Part shown: positions 26,468-36,500 of the stretch, in pieces | Numbering within the stretch: the first letter of the stretch is position 1 | Layout of the letters: every line of letters starts with the position of its first letter | Source of the DNA: GWE2-42-39 sp963662895 | Lineage (GTDB): Bacteria; Bacteroidota; Bacteroidia; Bacteroidales; Prolixibacteraceae | Direction: 5' to 3' | DNA length: 64,000 nt | Assembly: GCA_963662895.1 (NCBI GenBank) | Contig: OY759981.1 | Location: forward strand, 2,108,001-2,172,000 | Notes under the pieces: generated by a model | Told to the model about the DNA's origin: nothing | Seen by the model: the letters and a program-made list of their open reading frames with translations, nothing else | The model's database searches: none | Made by a program: the position numbers and the translations under genes

Positions 26468-27487
26468 ATGACAGCAGATAGTAAAAATTTTATTAACCGC
26501 GTATATGGATGCGCTATTGTTCGTGTTATAGATTCAAATTACAATGCTGATTTTTCAGGTCAGCCCCGTTCACTAAATGACGGAACTATTTATGCGACTG
26601 ACAAAACATTTAAATATGCAGTGAAAAATTATTTTAAGCAAAACACGTCAGAGACTGTATTTGCGATGAAAAGCCTTAAAGATGATTTAAGGCCAAGAAG
26701 TTTAAATGAGCGTTTTATTAAGTTGTTTGATAAATTCCCTACAAAAACAGAAATAAAAAAAGGTAAAGGAAATGAGAAAGATGAAGAAGTTGAAGTAATT
26801 TCAAGGGAGGGACTTGCATCAAAATTATTGAGTTGTATTGACATTAAACTTTTTGGCGTCACTTATGCCGGAGAAGAAAATATCTCAATACATGGTCCGG
26901 TACAAATTAATCATGCAAGAAATATTTGGAAAGAGAATAAGACTTATACGGAACAGATAATGTCTCCTTATCGTAATTCCGGTGATGAGCATGTCAATGA
27001 TGATGCCACCACTTTGGGAAGACAATCGAATTTAGAGGAAGGCCATTTTTTACATCATTTCTCTATCAATCCTGCAAACCTTACAGAATATGACAAATTA
27101 GGGGGAAGCCTTGATGCCAACAAAGAGATAAAACTACTAAAACAAGCAATGCGGCAAGGAGTAACATTGTATAGTTCTAGTAGAAAAGCAGGTTGCGATA
27201 ATGAATTACTATTTTGGGTTGAATTGAATGAAAAGAAAAATTTAGTCTTACCAAATTTTCTAAATCTAATAGAAGCCAAAAAGGAAAAAGAAGATGGAAA
27301 AATCGTATATGACTTTAGCAAAGTAACTGAATTGTTCAAATCTTATAATGAAGACATTAACAAAGTTCAACTTTTTGCGGATTGGAACAATGTATTAGTT
27401 GAGAATATTCCAGAAAAAACTAAATGCTTTGAGTTATTTGGTGAAGAGGAAAAAGAACACAAATGTGAAGAGTCATGCAAAAAGTAG
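26468..27487 (+). CDS. cas7: Type I-B Cascade backbone subunit Cas7
   Basis: A 339-residue Csh2-type Cas7, the repeated backbone subunit that holds the crRNA spacer. It starts with the typical RVYGCAIVRVIDSNYNADF segment, and contains the Cas7-family HGPVQINHARNIW block near 143 and GHFLHHFSINPANL near 196. The C-terminus ends with a Cys-rich tail (EKTKCFELFGEEEKEHKCEESC). Its last 13 bp overlap the start of cas5, so the two are probably translated together. Family call is firm; only the exact subgroup name is from memory. Confidence 0.9.
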   Translation: MTADSKNFINRVYGCAIVRVIDSNYNADFSGQPRSLNDGTIYATDKTFKYAVKNYFKQNTSETVFAMKSLKDDLRPRSLNERFIKLFDKFPTKTEIKKGKGNEKDEEVEVISREGLASKLLSCIDIKLFGVTYAGEENISIHGPVQINHARNIWKENKTYTEQIMSPYRNSGDEHVNDDATTLGRQSNLEEGHFLHHFSINPANLTEYDKLGGSLDANKEIKLLKQAMRQGVTLYSSSRKAGCDNELLFWVELNEKKNLVLPNFLNLIEAKKEKEDGKIVYDFSKVTELFKSYNEDINKVQLFADWNNVLVENIPEKTKCFELFGEEEKEHKCEESCKK

Positions 27488-28269
27488 TCTCTTTTGATCT
27501 TTATGCAGATTTTGGTTTTCTGAAAAAACCGGATATAAATAAAGATGTGTATCTAACATTTAATATTTTACACAAACCTGCAATATTAGGGATACTGGGT
27601 GCAATATGTGGTTTATCTGGCTTTAAAGAAAAAACAGATAAAGAAGGTTTGGAGAAGTTGCCTGATTATTACAAAGCATTTAATTCTATACCAATTGGAA
27701 TAAAACCAATTGGCGATTATTGTCAAAATGGAATGTTTTTGAAGACCATTATTCAATATAATAATTCAACGGGGTTAGCAAGTAAAGAAGCAGGAGGTAA
27801 CCTCATTGTTTCAGAGCAAACCCTGATTCACCCGGCATACCGCATTTTTCTTTTACTCGATTTGGAAAAGGAAAATGAGCAGACGCTTTACAATCGCATT
27901 TGGCAACAGGAAGCAACCTTTATTCCTTACCTCGGGAAAAACGATTATTCGGCCTGGTGGAGTAAGGAGGATGTGAAAGAATACCCTTTTCAAAAGTTTG
28001 AAGGAGGGGAGGAATTTCAAATTGAAACAATCTTTATAAAAGAAGATGCACTGGTCGACCAGGTTGTTGAGCATCGGGCAACGTTTCGGAATAACCTTTC
28101 TTTTCTGAATGGAAGTTTTATGTATTTCGAGAAACTCCCGATTGGTTACAATCCGGAATTGTATCAATACGATTATGCTGATTTTGCCTATACCGATTGG
28201 CGATTAAGTGAAAATTCATTTTTAGCGAATCTTTACAAAGTTAATAATCTAATTGTTCAGTTGAATTAA
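27475..28269 (+). CDS. cas5: Type I-B Cascade subunit Cas5
   Basis: A 264-residue RAMP protein that caps the crRNA 5' handle in Cascade. The N-terminus (VVSFDLYADFGFLKKPDINKDVYLTFNILHKPAILGILGAICGL) is the diagnostic Cas5 ferredoxin strand-helix unit, including the 'F.KP' and 'KPAILGILGAICG' blocks. It overlaps cas7 by 13 bp and ends 51 bp before cas3, where a 34-bp perfect palindrome lies. Length and order match Bacteroidota type I-B loci. Confidence 0.9.
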   Translation: MQKVVSFDLYADFGFLKKPDINKDVYLTFNILHKPAILGILGAICGLSGFKEKTDKEGLEKLPDYYKAFNSIPIGIKPIGDYCQNGMFLKTIIQYNNSTGLASKEAGGNLIVSEQTLIHPAYRIFLLLDLEKENEQTLYNRIWQQEATFIPYLGKNDYSAWWSKEDVKEYPFQKFEGGEEFQIETIFIKEDALVDQVVEHRATFRNNLSFLNGSFMYFEKLPIGYNPELYQYDYADFAYTDWRLSENSFLANLYKVNNLIVQLN

Positions 28270-28273
28270 CTCC

Positions 28274-28307
28274 AATCCTGACAGGTTTTTAAAAACCTGT
28301 CAGGATT
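28274..28307. terminator. 34-bp perfect palindrome between cas5 and cas3
   Basis: AATCCTGACAGGTTTTT is followed at once by its inverse AAAAACCTGTCAGGATT, a 17-bp stem with no spare loop. It lies in the 51-bp gap between cas5 and cas3. It could weaken read-through from Cascade genes into cas3. Similar 'CCTGACAGGTTTT' palindromes are common between Bacteroidota genes. Confidence 0.7.
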
Positions 28308-28320
28308 AATTAATGATGCG

Positions 28321-31017
28321 ATGGAAACAATAAACAATCAAATAAAACAAGCGGAAAAGTATTGGGCACATATACTGCATAGAGAGTTAGGTCACCAATG
28401 TGAGACACTGGAAGAACACAGTGACCTTGTATTTAGCTATACCCAAAAATTGATTGACGCTTTTGGTCTGGAATCTATTATCAAAAAACTTTTATCGGAT
28501 TCCTTTAAGTTAAATTGGTCTGAAGAAACATTTAAACAACTATACGATTTGTTTTTGGAATCTATTTATTTCCATGATTTTGGAAAGATTAATCCGAATT
28601 TTCAGGTTGTTAAAATGAAGAATGACCAATTCAGGAAGAAAGCTCTAAAATATAGTTCAGACCATTCGTTCCCCGGATATGTCTTATTTATTCAGTATAA
28701 ACTGCAAGATGCAAATGCCATTGAGGACACTGATGAATTTGAGCATTATATGGTGCTATTGTTTCTTTTGGGATTTCAAATAGCCAAACATCATGCTCCA
28801 TTTTTAGATGATGTTCCATCTTATTTGCAATACAAATTTGATTTTTCAGATGAAGAGATCCGTCTGTATCTAGACGATGTAGATAAATTATTGGAATTGA
28901 CAACCATAACAAAAACACCGGGACTTCAGCTAAGAGAGCTGCCAAATATTAGTAGCATTGTTAAAGACACACTTAAAAATAATTTAAAAGAAGGTTTTCC
29001 CCTCTTTGCCCTTTTAAAATTGCATTACTCGTTGCTGACGGCTTCTGATTACCTGGCAACAACGCATTATATGAATAACTGGGATGCGCCGTTGAATGAT
29101 TTCGGACAAGTTAACGATGAGTTACGGCAGCGTATCATTCGAAATGTACAATCAACTAAATCCTACAATAAAAGTGTATTCGAGAATTTGAAAGGGTTTG
29201 AATTTACTTATCCCACCGAAACTAGTAACGAAAATTTAAACCGGTTGCGTCAGGAGTTGTCGGTTGAAGTGATTCAGAATATTCGCAAGAATAAGGATAA
29301 GAACGTTTTTTATATTGAAGCACCAACAGGCGGTGGAAAAACCAATCTTTCGATGTTGACTGCTGCTGAATTGCTGGCTACTGATGAGGGAATCAGTAAT
29401 TTGTATTACGTTTTTCCTTTTACCACGCTTATCACCCAAACTTATAAGGCTGTAAAAGAAACCATGGGGCTGGAAGAAGACGAAATCATTCAACTTCATT
29501 CCAAAAAAGGTTTTAAAGAAAAAGATGACCAATACGGACAGGAAAAGAAAAACCATATTGATTACCTGTTTCTGAACTTTCCGGTGGCCTTAATGTCGCA
29601 TGTTCGGTTTTTCGATATTCTGAAAACCAACAGCAAGGAATCGAACTATTTGTTGCACCGATTGGCTAATTCGATTGTAGTTGTAGATGAGTTACAATCC
29701 TATCCGCCAAAGATTTGGGATAAACTCATTTACTTCATTCAGAATTACGCCCGGTTTTTCAATATTCGTTTTATCCTGATGTCGGCCACATTGCCTAAGC
29801 TGGATAAACTGTCGAATGTGGCCACTGATATTTGTTACCTGACCAATCACCGGAAACAGTTTTTTCAGAATCCGAATTTCTGTAACCGGGTTTCGTTCGA
29901 TTTTTCGTTACTGGATTGGCCTGCTCCTGAGAAGGAAGAAAAAGCCGATTATTTGCGAAGGCTTGCCGGTGTTGTAGTTGAAGAATCGGTAGAATATGCC
30001 GAAAGCAACAGCAAATACCCGGATAGTGTATTCACCATTATCGAATTTATTTATAAGCAGACGGCAACCGAATTTTATTCTATTGTAAAAGAGGAAGCAG
30101 GCGGATTCTTTGATGAGTTGTTTGTGTTGTCGGGAACTATTCTGGAACCACGGAGAAAAGAGATTATTCATTACCTGAAAGACGAAAGCAACAGAGATAA
30201 AAAAGTGTTGCTAATTACCACCCAGGTAGTTGAAGCCGGAGTCGATATTGATATGGATTTAGGCTTCAAAGACCAATCGTTGGTGGACAGTGATGAGCAA
30301 TTGGCCGGGCGTATTAACCGGAACGTAAATAAAACTGCCTGTAAATTATTCTTGTTTAATTGCGACAATGCCGAGGTACTATACAAAGGAGATAAACGAT
30401 TTCAACTGATGAAAGGGGAATTGTCAGGAACAGAACAGGAAATCTTGCAAGCGAAAGATTTCGATAAAATGTACGATCTGGTCATTGCAAAAATAGACCG
30501 GCAAAATGATCGCAAGTATCAACAAGGTTTTTCCGATTTTCAGAATTATCTGAAAATGCTTGACTTTCCTGAAGTGAATCAGAATTTTCAAATCATCAAT
30601 CAACAAAGTTCTTCGGTTTTTGTGCCAATGCCTCTTCCTGTTTATATTTCCGGGACAAACCAAAAGGAACGTAATTTTTCAAAAAAGGAAATGATTTTTC
30701 TCGAGAAACATCATGTTGTGGAAGAAGATGATCAGGAAGTTTCAGGCGAAAAAGTATTTGAGCTATATGAGAGATTAATTCAACAAAAAGATGATGATTT
30801 TATAGCAGTTAAAACGGAACTAAAGCAGTTACAAGGCATCATAAGCCAATTTACTATTTCACTAATGACACATTCGAAGAGCATGAAAAAATTGATTGAA
30901 AATGTGCATGGCGAAGAGCGGATGGGTATGTATTATCTCAGCCATTGGGAGGAAGATGATGTTTACAATTACAAATTTGGTCTTACAGAAAAAGGAGAGC
31001 CAGCAATAATTCTATAA
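28321..31017 (+). CDS. cas3: CRISPR helicase-nuclease Cas3 (HD plus helicase)
   Basis: An 898-residue effector that unwinds and degrades target DNA after Cascade binding. The N-terminal HD nuclease shows His33 (EEHSDL) and the His85-Asp86 pair in YFHDFGK. The helicase core has Walker A APTGGGKTN near 335, the DEAD-type box VVVDELQSYPP near 453, SATLPK near 489 and motif VI EQLAGRINRNV near 660. The C-terminal domain ends near residue 898 with no truncation. ATG at 28321 follows GATGCG; the gap to cas4 is 2 bp, so cas3 and cas4 are coupled. Confidence 0.95.
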   Translation: METINNQIKQAEKYWAHILHRELGHQCETLEEHSDLVFSYTQKLIDAFGLESIIKKLLSDSFKLNWSEETFKQLYDLFLESIYFHDFGKINPNFQVVKMKNDQFRKKALKYSSDHSFPGYVLFIQYKLQDANAIEDTDEFEHYMVLLFLLGFQIAKHHAPFLDDVPSYLQYKFDFSDEEIRLYLDDVDKLLELTTITKTPGLQLRELPNISSIVKDTLKNNLKEGFPLFALLKLHYSLLTASDYLATTHYMNNWDAPLNDFGQVNDELRQRIIRNVQSTKSYNKSVFENLKGFEFTYPTETSNENLNRLRQELSVEVIQNIRKNKDKNVFYIEAPTGGGKTNLSMLTAAELLATDEGISNLYYVFPFTTLITQTYKAVKETMGLEEDEIIQLHSKKGFKEKDDQYGQEKKNHIDYLFLNFPVALMSHVRFFDILKTNSKESNYLLHRLANSIVVVDELQSYPPKIWDKLIYFIQNYARFFNIRFILMSATLPKLDKLSNVATDICYLTNHRKQFFQNPNFCNRVSFDFSLLDWPAPEKEEKADYLRRLAGVVVEESVEYAESNSKYPDSVFTIIEFIYKQTATEFYSIVKEEAGGFFDELFVLSGTILEPRRKEIIHYLKDESNRDKKVLLITTQVVEAGVDIDMDLGFKDQSLVDSDEQLAGRINRNVNKTACKLFLFNCDNAEVLYKGDKRFQLMKGELSGTEQEILQAKDFDKMYDLVIAKIDRQNDRKYQQGFSDFQNYLKMLDFPEVNQNFQIINQQSSSVFVPMPLPVYISGTNQKERNFSKKEMIFLEKHHVVEEDDQEVSGEKVFELYERLIQQKDDDFIAVKTELKQLQGIISQFTISLMTHSKSMKKLIENVHGEERMGMYYLSHWEEDDVYNYKFGLTEKGEPAIIL

Positions 31018-31019
31018 TT

Positions 31020-31526
31020 ATGCAAGTTACAGGAACTCATATACATTATTATTTTAATTGTCACCGGCAGTTATGGCTTTTTGCCAATGGCATCAATATG
31101 GAGCAGACCAGTGATACGGTTTATGAAGGGAAATTAATTCATGAAACATCTTATGCTCAGCGTGCCGAACGTTATAAAGAAGTAGAAATAGGTTCGGTAA
31201 AGATTGACTATTTCGATCAAAAGAATAAAGTCATTCATGAAATTAAGAAATCAAGTAAACTGGTTGAATCTCACCGGTGGCAGGTAAAATACTACATCTA
31301 TGTGTTTGAGCAGGCAGGGATTGAAGGAGTCTCCGGAATTCTGGATTATCCCAAAGAGCGGAAAACAGAAGAAGTTTATTTGACTGGGCCCGACCGGGCT
31401 TTCATCGAAGAGCTTATTGAAAAGATTGACAAACTGATTCTTACAGATAAATGTCCGCCTTTATTAAATAAGCCCAAGTGTAAGAACTGCAGCTATTTTG
31501 ATTTTTGCTATGCAGATGAGTCTTGA
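31020..31526 (+). CDS. cas4: CRISPR adaptation nuclease Cas4
   Basis: A 168-residue RecB-like, iron-sulfur nuclease that trims prespacers and chooses those next to a PAM. Four Cys for the [4Fe-4S] cluster are visible: Cys14 (FNCHRQLW) and three at the C-terminus in PKCKNCSYFDFC. RecB nuclease residues appear as GKLIHE (His), VKIDYFD (Asp), HEIKKS (Glu-x-Lys) and QVKYYIYVF (Gln). It starts 2 bp after cas3 and would normally be followed directly by cas1, but a foreign GxxExxY module lies between. Confidence 0.93.
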   Translation: MQVTGTHIHYYFNCHRQLWLFANGINMEQTSDTVYEGKLIHETSYAQRAERYKEVEIGSVKIDYFDQKNKVIHEIKKSSKLVESHRWQVKYYIYVFEQAGIEGVSGILDYPKERKTEEVYLTGPDRAFIEELIEKIDKLILTDKCPPLLNKPKCKNCSYFDFCYADES

Positions 31527-31538
31527 GCGGTGAAAAAA

Positions 31539-31581
31539 TGTCTGAACTATGATTTGGTAATGATTTAATGAATACTATGAT
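31539..31581. repeat. Left flank repeat of the GxxExxY module
   Basis: TGTCTGAACTATGATTT, then ATGATTTAATGAATACTATGATTTTTT. The same pattern recurs on the other side of the gene at 31979-32018 (TGTCTAAACTATGATTAAAATGATTTCAGGAATACTATGA). The pair frames the GxxExxY gene as direct repeats. Confidence 0.7.
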
Positions 31582-31589
31582 TTTTTAAA

Positions 31590-31991
31590 ATGACAGAAAA
31601 ATACAAATACCAGAATTTGACAGGTGCTGTAATTGGTGCGGCAATGGAGGTTCACCGTCATTTGGGGAATGGTTTTCAGGAAGTGGTTTATCAGCGTGCT
31701 TTAGCAATTGAGTTAAATTTAAGAAACATACATTTCGAGCGGGAAAAAGAAATGCCCTTATCCTACAAAGGATATGATATTGGAACACGTCGGGTCGATT
31801 TTTTCATAGAAGAAAGAATTATGCTTGAAATTAAAGCAGTGATTCAACTCGAAGATGTCCATCTGGCGCAGGCTATTAATTATTTGGAAGCTTATGGAAT
31901 GGAGATTGGTTTATTAATCAATTTTGGATGTCCATCGCTTCAATTTAAGCGGGTAATGAAACCTCAAAGAAATCAATTGTCTAAACTATGA
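31590..31991 (+). CDS. GxxExxY family protein inserted between cas4 and cas1
   Basis: A 133-residue protein of the GxxExxY family: its name motif is read as GNGFQEVVYQRAL near residue 28 (G-x-x-E-x-x-Y), followed by EREKEMPLSYKGYDIGTRRVDFFIE and LEIKAV near 90, which give a PD-(D/E)xK-like pattern (Asp...Glu-x-Lys). The family is often seen in scattered copies in Bacteroidota and other phyla, with the same short repeats around it; its role is unknown, a nuclease fold is plausible. It is on the cas strand, within the adaptation operon, but it is not a normal member of it. Confidence 0.85.
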   Translation: MTEKYKYQNLTGAVIGAAMEVHRHLGNGFQEVVYQRALAIELNLRNIHFEREKEMPLSYKGYDIGTRRVDFFIEERIMLEIKAVIQLEDVHLAQAINYLEAYGMEIGLLINFGCPSLQFKRVMKPQRNQLSKL

Positions 31992-32088
31992 TTAAAATGA
32001 TTTCAGGAATACTATGAAAAAAAATATTAAGCACAGAGAATAAAATCAAAGTCAATCGAAATAATCTATTTAATCATAGTTTAGACAA
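31977..32088. repeat. 20-bp inverted repeat closing the GxxExxY module at cas1
   Basis: TTGTCTAAACTATGATTAAA at 31977-31996 (overlapping the end of the gene) is repeated inverted at 32069-32088, with 72 bases between. The right copy ends 2 bases before the cas1 ATG. The structure looks like the end of an inserted module rather than of a normal operon gap. Confidence 0.8.
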
Positions 32089-32090
32089 TT

Positions 32091-33095
32091 ATGAGAAAGA
32101 CCTATTACTTATTTAATCCCGGCCGGCTGCAGCGCCGCGACAATACCCTGAAATTTACACCTTACGACGAAGAAGGTAACGAAGAAAAGCCCCGCTTTCT
32201 ACCTGTCGAAAATGTGGGTGAACTGTATTGTTTCGGGAATCTCGACGCCAATTCGGCCCTCTACAATTTTTTGGGACAACAGCAAATACCCATTCATTTT
32301 TTCGATTATTACGAAAACTATACGGGCTCGTTCATGCCCCGCGAAGCATTGCTTTCCGGTAAAGTTTTGCTGGCACAAACCGACTTTCATAAAAATAAAA
32401 AGAAACGGATGCTGGTTGCCCAACGTATTCTCGAAGGCGCCAGTTTCAACATGGTCAAGAATCTGCGCTACTATGACAAGCGCGGGAAAGACCTTGCCGG
32501 TATTATCGAAATTATTGAAGCACTGGCACAAAATATCGCAAACACCACAGAAATAGACGAATTGATGGGAATCGAGGGCAATATCCGGAAAAATTACTAC
32601 GAAGCCTTTAATCTCATTCTGAACGAATTCGAGATGGGAGGGCGCTCGTACCGGCCGCCACAAAACGAGGTAAACGCCCTTATTTCGTTTGGCAACATGA
32701 TGTGTTACAGCCAATGTTTAAGGGCTATCCATCAAACCCAGCTCAACCCGCTTATTCCGTTCCTTCATCAGCCCGGCGAACGTCGGTTCTCTCTTTCGCT
32801 CGATTTAGCCGAAATATTCAAACCCATTCTGGTCGACCGGGTCATTTTCAAGGTAATCAACAAACGCGAAATTCAGCCCAACGATTTTGAACCCAACCTG
32901 AATGCTGTTTTGCTCAAATCCAAAGGAAAGAAAAAATTTGTACAGGCCTGGGAAACCCGCCTCACCGAAACCCTGAAACACCGCAGTCTGAACCGGAGCG
33001 TGAGCTACAAACACCTGATAAAACTGGAATGCTATAAGCTGGTAAAACACATCCTCGGAATAGAAGAATATAAACCATTTAAAATGTACTGGTAA
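32091..33095 (+). CDS. cas1: CRISPR integrase Cas1
   Basis: A 334-residue Cas1b-type integrase that, with Cas2, inserts new spacers. The N-terminal beta domain (KTYYLFNPGRLQRRDNTLKF) precedes the helical catalytic domain with the metal ligands: Glu in MGIEGNIRK (near 161), His in FLHQPGERR (near 226) and an acidic residue in LSLDLAEIFKP (near 242). All are in place, so the enzyme should be active. Its TAA overlaps the cas2 ATG by one base. The inverted repeat ending at 32088 may have replaced the native leader and ribosome site of cas1. Confidence 0.95.
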   Translation: MRKTYYLFNPGRLQRRDNTLKFTPYDEEGNEEKPRFLPVENVGELYCFGNLDANSALYNFLGQQQIPIHFFDYYENYTGSFMPREALLSGKVLLAQTDFHKNKKKRMLVAQRILEGASFNMVKNLRYYDKRGKDLAGIIEIIEALAQNIANTTEIDELMGIEGNIRKNYYEAFNLILNEFEMGGRSYRPPQNEVNALISFGNMMCYSQCLRAIHQTQLNPLIPFLHQPGERRFSLSLDLAEIFKPILVDRVIFKVINKREIQPNDFEPNLNAVLLKSKGKKKFVQAWETRLTETLKHRSLNRSVSYKHLIKLECYKLVKHILGIEEYKPFKMYW

Positions 33096-33358
33096 TGTAC
33101 ATCATAGCTGTTTACGACGTAGGACAAAAGCGAACCGGCAAAATGTTAAAGTTGTGCCGTCGCTATCTGAACTGGATACAGAATTCGGTTTTCGAAGGCG
33201 AAATAACCGAAGCCCGGCTGGAAGAACTCAAGCTGGCCGCCCGGGATATTATGGATGAAGAAGAAGATAGTTTTATTATTTTTAAAACCCGCCAGGAAAA
33301 GTGGCTGGATAAAGAGATTGTGGGCAAAGAACGCAGCAGTCTCGACAATTTTTTATGA
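33095..33358 (+). CDS. cas2: CRISPR adaptation protein Cas2
   Basis: An 87-residue ferredoxin-like dimer protein, scaffold of the Cas1-Cas2 integrase. The N-terminal strand MYIIAVYDVGQKRTGKML with its Asp and the LCRRYLNWIQNSVFEGEIT block are typical, and the C-terminus is of normal length. It overlaps cas1 by one base (TAATG), so both are coupled. It is the last cas gene; the leader of the array follows. Confidence 0.95.
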   Translation: MYIIAVYDVGQKRTGKMLKLCRRYLNWIQNSVFEGEITEARLEELKLAARDIMDEEEDSFIIFKTRQEKWLDKEIVGKERSSLDNFL

Positions 33359-33583
33359 AGCCAAAGTTGTCGGCCCCAACAAATAAGAGGCCGGGAAACG
33401 CCCTGAAAGGCTTTTTTACTAAAAATCGTTCTTTGACATATTGAAAAACAATCACTTACAAGAGTTGTCGAACCCCGGTACTTTTTATAGGACAACATAA
33501 CGACAACTTTTGCATAAAAAAATAAGAGTTTTTATTTTTGTAATCCGTTCATTACCAATAATTTTTTTTAAGTCGTCGAACGG
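33359..33583 (+). promoter_or_regulatory. CRISPR leader
   Basis: 225 bases between cas2 and the first repeat, AT-rich toward the array. It carries TTCTTTGACATA at 33429-33440, an 8-bp inverted repeat AGTTGTCG (33463) / CGACAACT (33501), and GTCGAAC twice (near 33467 and 33575), the second directly before the first repeat. The degenerate repeat at the far end of the array confirms that the leader is on this side. It should hold the array promoter and integration signals. Confidence 0.75.
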
Positions 33584-36500
33584 CTTTTAATCGTACCAAG
33601 CTGGAATTGAAATACCGAAGATCTTATTGCTTTAATAGGTTCTGAAATATACTTTTAATCGTACCAAGCTGGAATTGAAATATGATTACCGTTTGGGTTG
33701 CATCATTAACCGGAACTTTTAATCGTACCAAGCTGGAATTGAAATTATATTCGTGATTACTTTAACGTTTTTCGCAGGCCACTTTTAATCGTACCAAGCT
33801 GGAATTGAAATCTGATACTCTTAACCGCGATGCCAATGAAGCGTTTACTTTTAATCGTACCAAGCTGGAATTGAAATGTCAGAGAAAATGTGCATTAGAT
33901 AATAATATTACACTTTTAATCGTACCAAGCTGGAATTGAAATTCGAGGCTTCCTGCTTTTTTGATCCTATTTAATGACTTTTAATCGTACCAAGCTGGAA
34001 TTGAAATGCATTGCCCCTGCAACTAATGCTATTACCGGGTTCTTTTAATCGTACCAAGCTGGAATTGAAATTCATATGACCTTACAGCTTCTACGTCCGA
34101 AATTTTTCTTTTAATCGTACCAAGCTGGAATTGAAATTAAAATAAATTCCATTTTTGAATAGCTCGATAAACTTTTAATCGTACCAAGCTGGAATTGAAA
34201 TTGGCTCCGGCCGAAGTAACTTTGAACGGTGCGCTTCTTTTAATCGTACCAAGCTGGAATTGAAATACCTTAAATCAACCTTTATTGAAGGTTGGGGAAG
34301 AGCTTTTAATCGTACCAAGCTGGAATTGAAATCCGGAAAATTTTTACCTTGTGCCGCCCGTAACGGATACTTTTAATCGTACCAAGCTGGAATTGAAATA
34401 GGCTTAGCTTATATAATATATCACCGGCCATTTTCTTTTAATCGTACCAAGCTGGAATTGAAATTTATGTTGATGTTGACATCTGGATTAAGAAGTATCG
34501 ACTTTTAATCGTACCAAGCTGGAATTGAAATATGATATGATCAATTTGAAGATCAAAATCAGAAATACTTTTAATCGTACCAAGCTGGAATTGAAATTAT
34601 TTCATCAAACACCGTTCAATTGCTGGCAAATTCTTTTAATCGTACCAAGCTGGAATTGAAATATAATAAATATGGCAAACAAAACTTTTGATTTAGAACT
34701 TTTAATCGTACCAAGCTGGAATTGAAATTAACTATCGGACGGGAAATAATATTCGCTGCTTACCTTTTAATCGTACCAAGCTGGAATTGAAATAGGGCTT
34801 TTTTTGCCGCTTCTTTTTCTATAATTTCTTTTAATCGTACCAAGCTGGAATTGAAATCTACGTTCGCAACTGTATATGCTACCGATCCGTCACTTTTAAT
34901 CGTACCAAGCTGGAATTGAAATGAATCAGAATCGGGTTCTGAGATGAAAAGAACAATCAAACTTTTAATCGTACCAAGCTGGAATTGAAATTGGCTAAAT
35001 ATTTTGATTGTGCTGTAAGAAAAGAAGCTTTTAATCGTACCAAGCTGGAATTGAAATTAAATAAAAAGTCTACCCGCATGTTTAGGCCCTTACTCTTTTA
35101 ATCGTACCAAGCTGGAATTGAAATTTGGTTAACAATTTGGCAAAACATGGTATTTACCTTTTAATCGTACCAAGCTGGAATTGAAATTCAAGTTCTCAAA
35201 TTAGCTTTGATTTAACTAAATACGCTTTTAATCGTACCAAGCTGGAATTGAAATAACTTATAAAAACGAATTTGGGTACTGGATGTGTCTTTTAATCGTA
35301 CCAAGCTGGAATTGAAATTCTGAAAGATAGTCCTGAACGTACAGGGGTAGGTACTTTTAATCGTACCAAGCTGGAATTGAAATACGGCATCCAGTGATGC
35401 CACGACAAAGGCCAATAACTTTTAATCGTACCAAGCTGGAATTGAAATGTCATTATAAGACAAAAGACAGCCTTTCCGCTGCCAGCTTTTAATCGTACCA
35501 AGCTGGAATTGAAATTTTACGGCTCCCTCTCCCTGTTCGCCTTCCCATCTACTTTTAATCGTACCAAGCTGGAATTGAAATAGTTGAATTGGTTGTTTTT
35601 TTGAAAAGAATCGTATCTTTTAATCGTACCAAGCTGGAATTGAAATGAGTGCGTTAAATCCGCACCACAATTGAAATGAGAACTTTTAATCGTACCAAGC
35701 TGGAATTGAAATCTCGCAATTTATAATGATTGGGATTATGGAGACGTAGACTTTTAATCGTACCAAGCTGGAATTGAAATAACTATTTTTGAGGACTTAA
35801 AATTAGCAGGAGACGCAACTTTTAATCGTACCAAGCTGGAATTGAAATTATGTAACGAAGCGGCATAGTTTACTTCATGCCTCTTTTAATCGTACCAAGC
35901 TGGAATTGAAATATTGCTATGTCATTCATTTTTCCCATTTCTGTTAATTCTTTTAATCGTACCAAGCTGGAATTGAAATTTCAGTTCGATGAAGTTGCCG
36001 GAGCAAATCCAAATAACTTTTAATCGTACCAAGCTGGAATTGAAATAAACAAAGGCGCGAGCCGACAGACGTAGTCGTGACTTTTAATCGTACCAAGCTG
36101 GAATTGAAATGTAATAAATGCTTTTGAGTTTCGCAGGTAAAATTCACTTTTAATCGTACCAAGCTGGAATTGAAATCTCTTAAGGAAGGAGATTTTATTG
36201 TCCACAGTCTCCTCTTTTAATCGTACCAAGCTGGAATTGAAATAGCTGGGAAGCTGATGCACATTGGCAATTCATAAACTTTTAATCGTACCAAGCTGGA
36301 ATTGAAATTCAACTCCGGCGGCACCTTCGTATTTTGTTCTTACTTTTAATCGTACCAAGCTGGAATTGAAATTGCCGAACTGAACGGAACCATCCTGCCA
36401 CTCAATCTTTTAATCGTACCAAGCTGGAATTGAAATACGAGACCAAGTTAGAAATATTCAATTGGCACTTACCTTTTAATCGTACCAAGCTGGAATTGAA

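Noticed and set aside
32199..32714. A 171-codon frame opposite cas1
   Set aside because: Shadow frame; cas1 is complete with its catalytic residues on the plus strand.
34760..36262. Frames of 66-80 codons on the minus strand inside the CRISPR array
   Set aside because: They repeat the peptide FQFQLGTIK, which is the translated CRISPR repeat; not genes.
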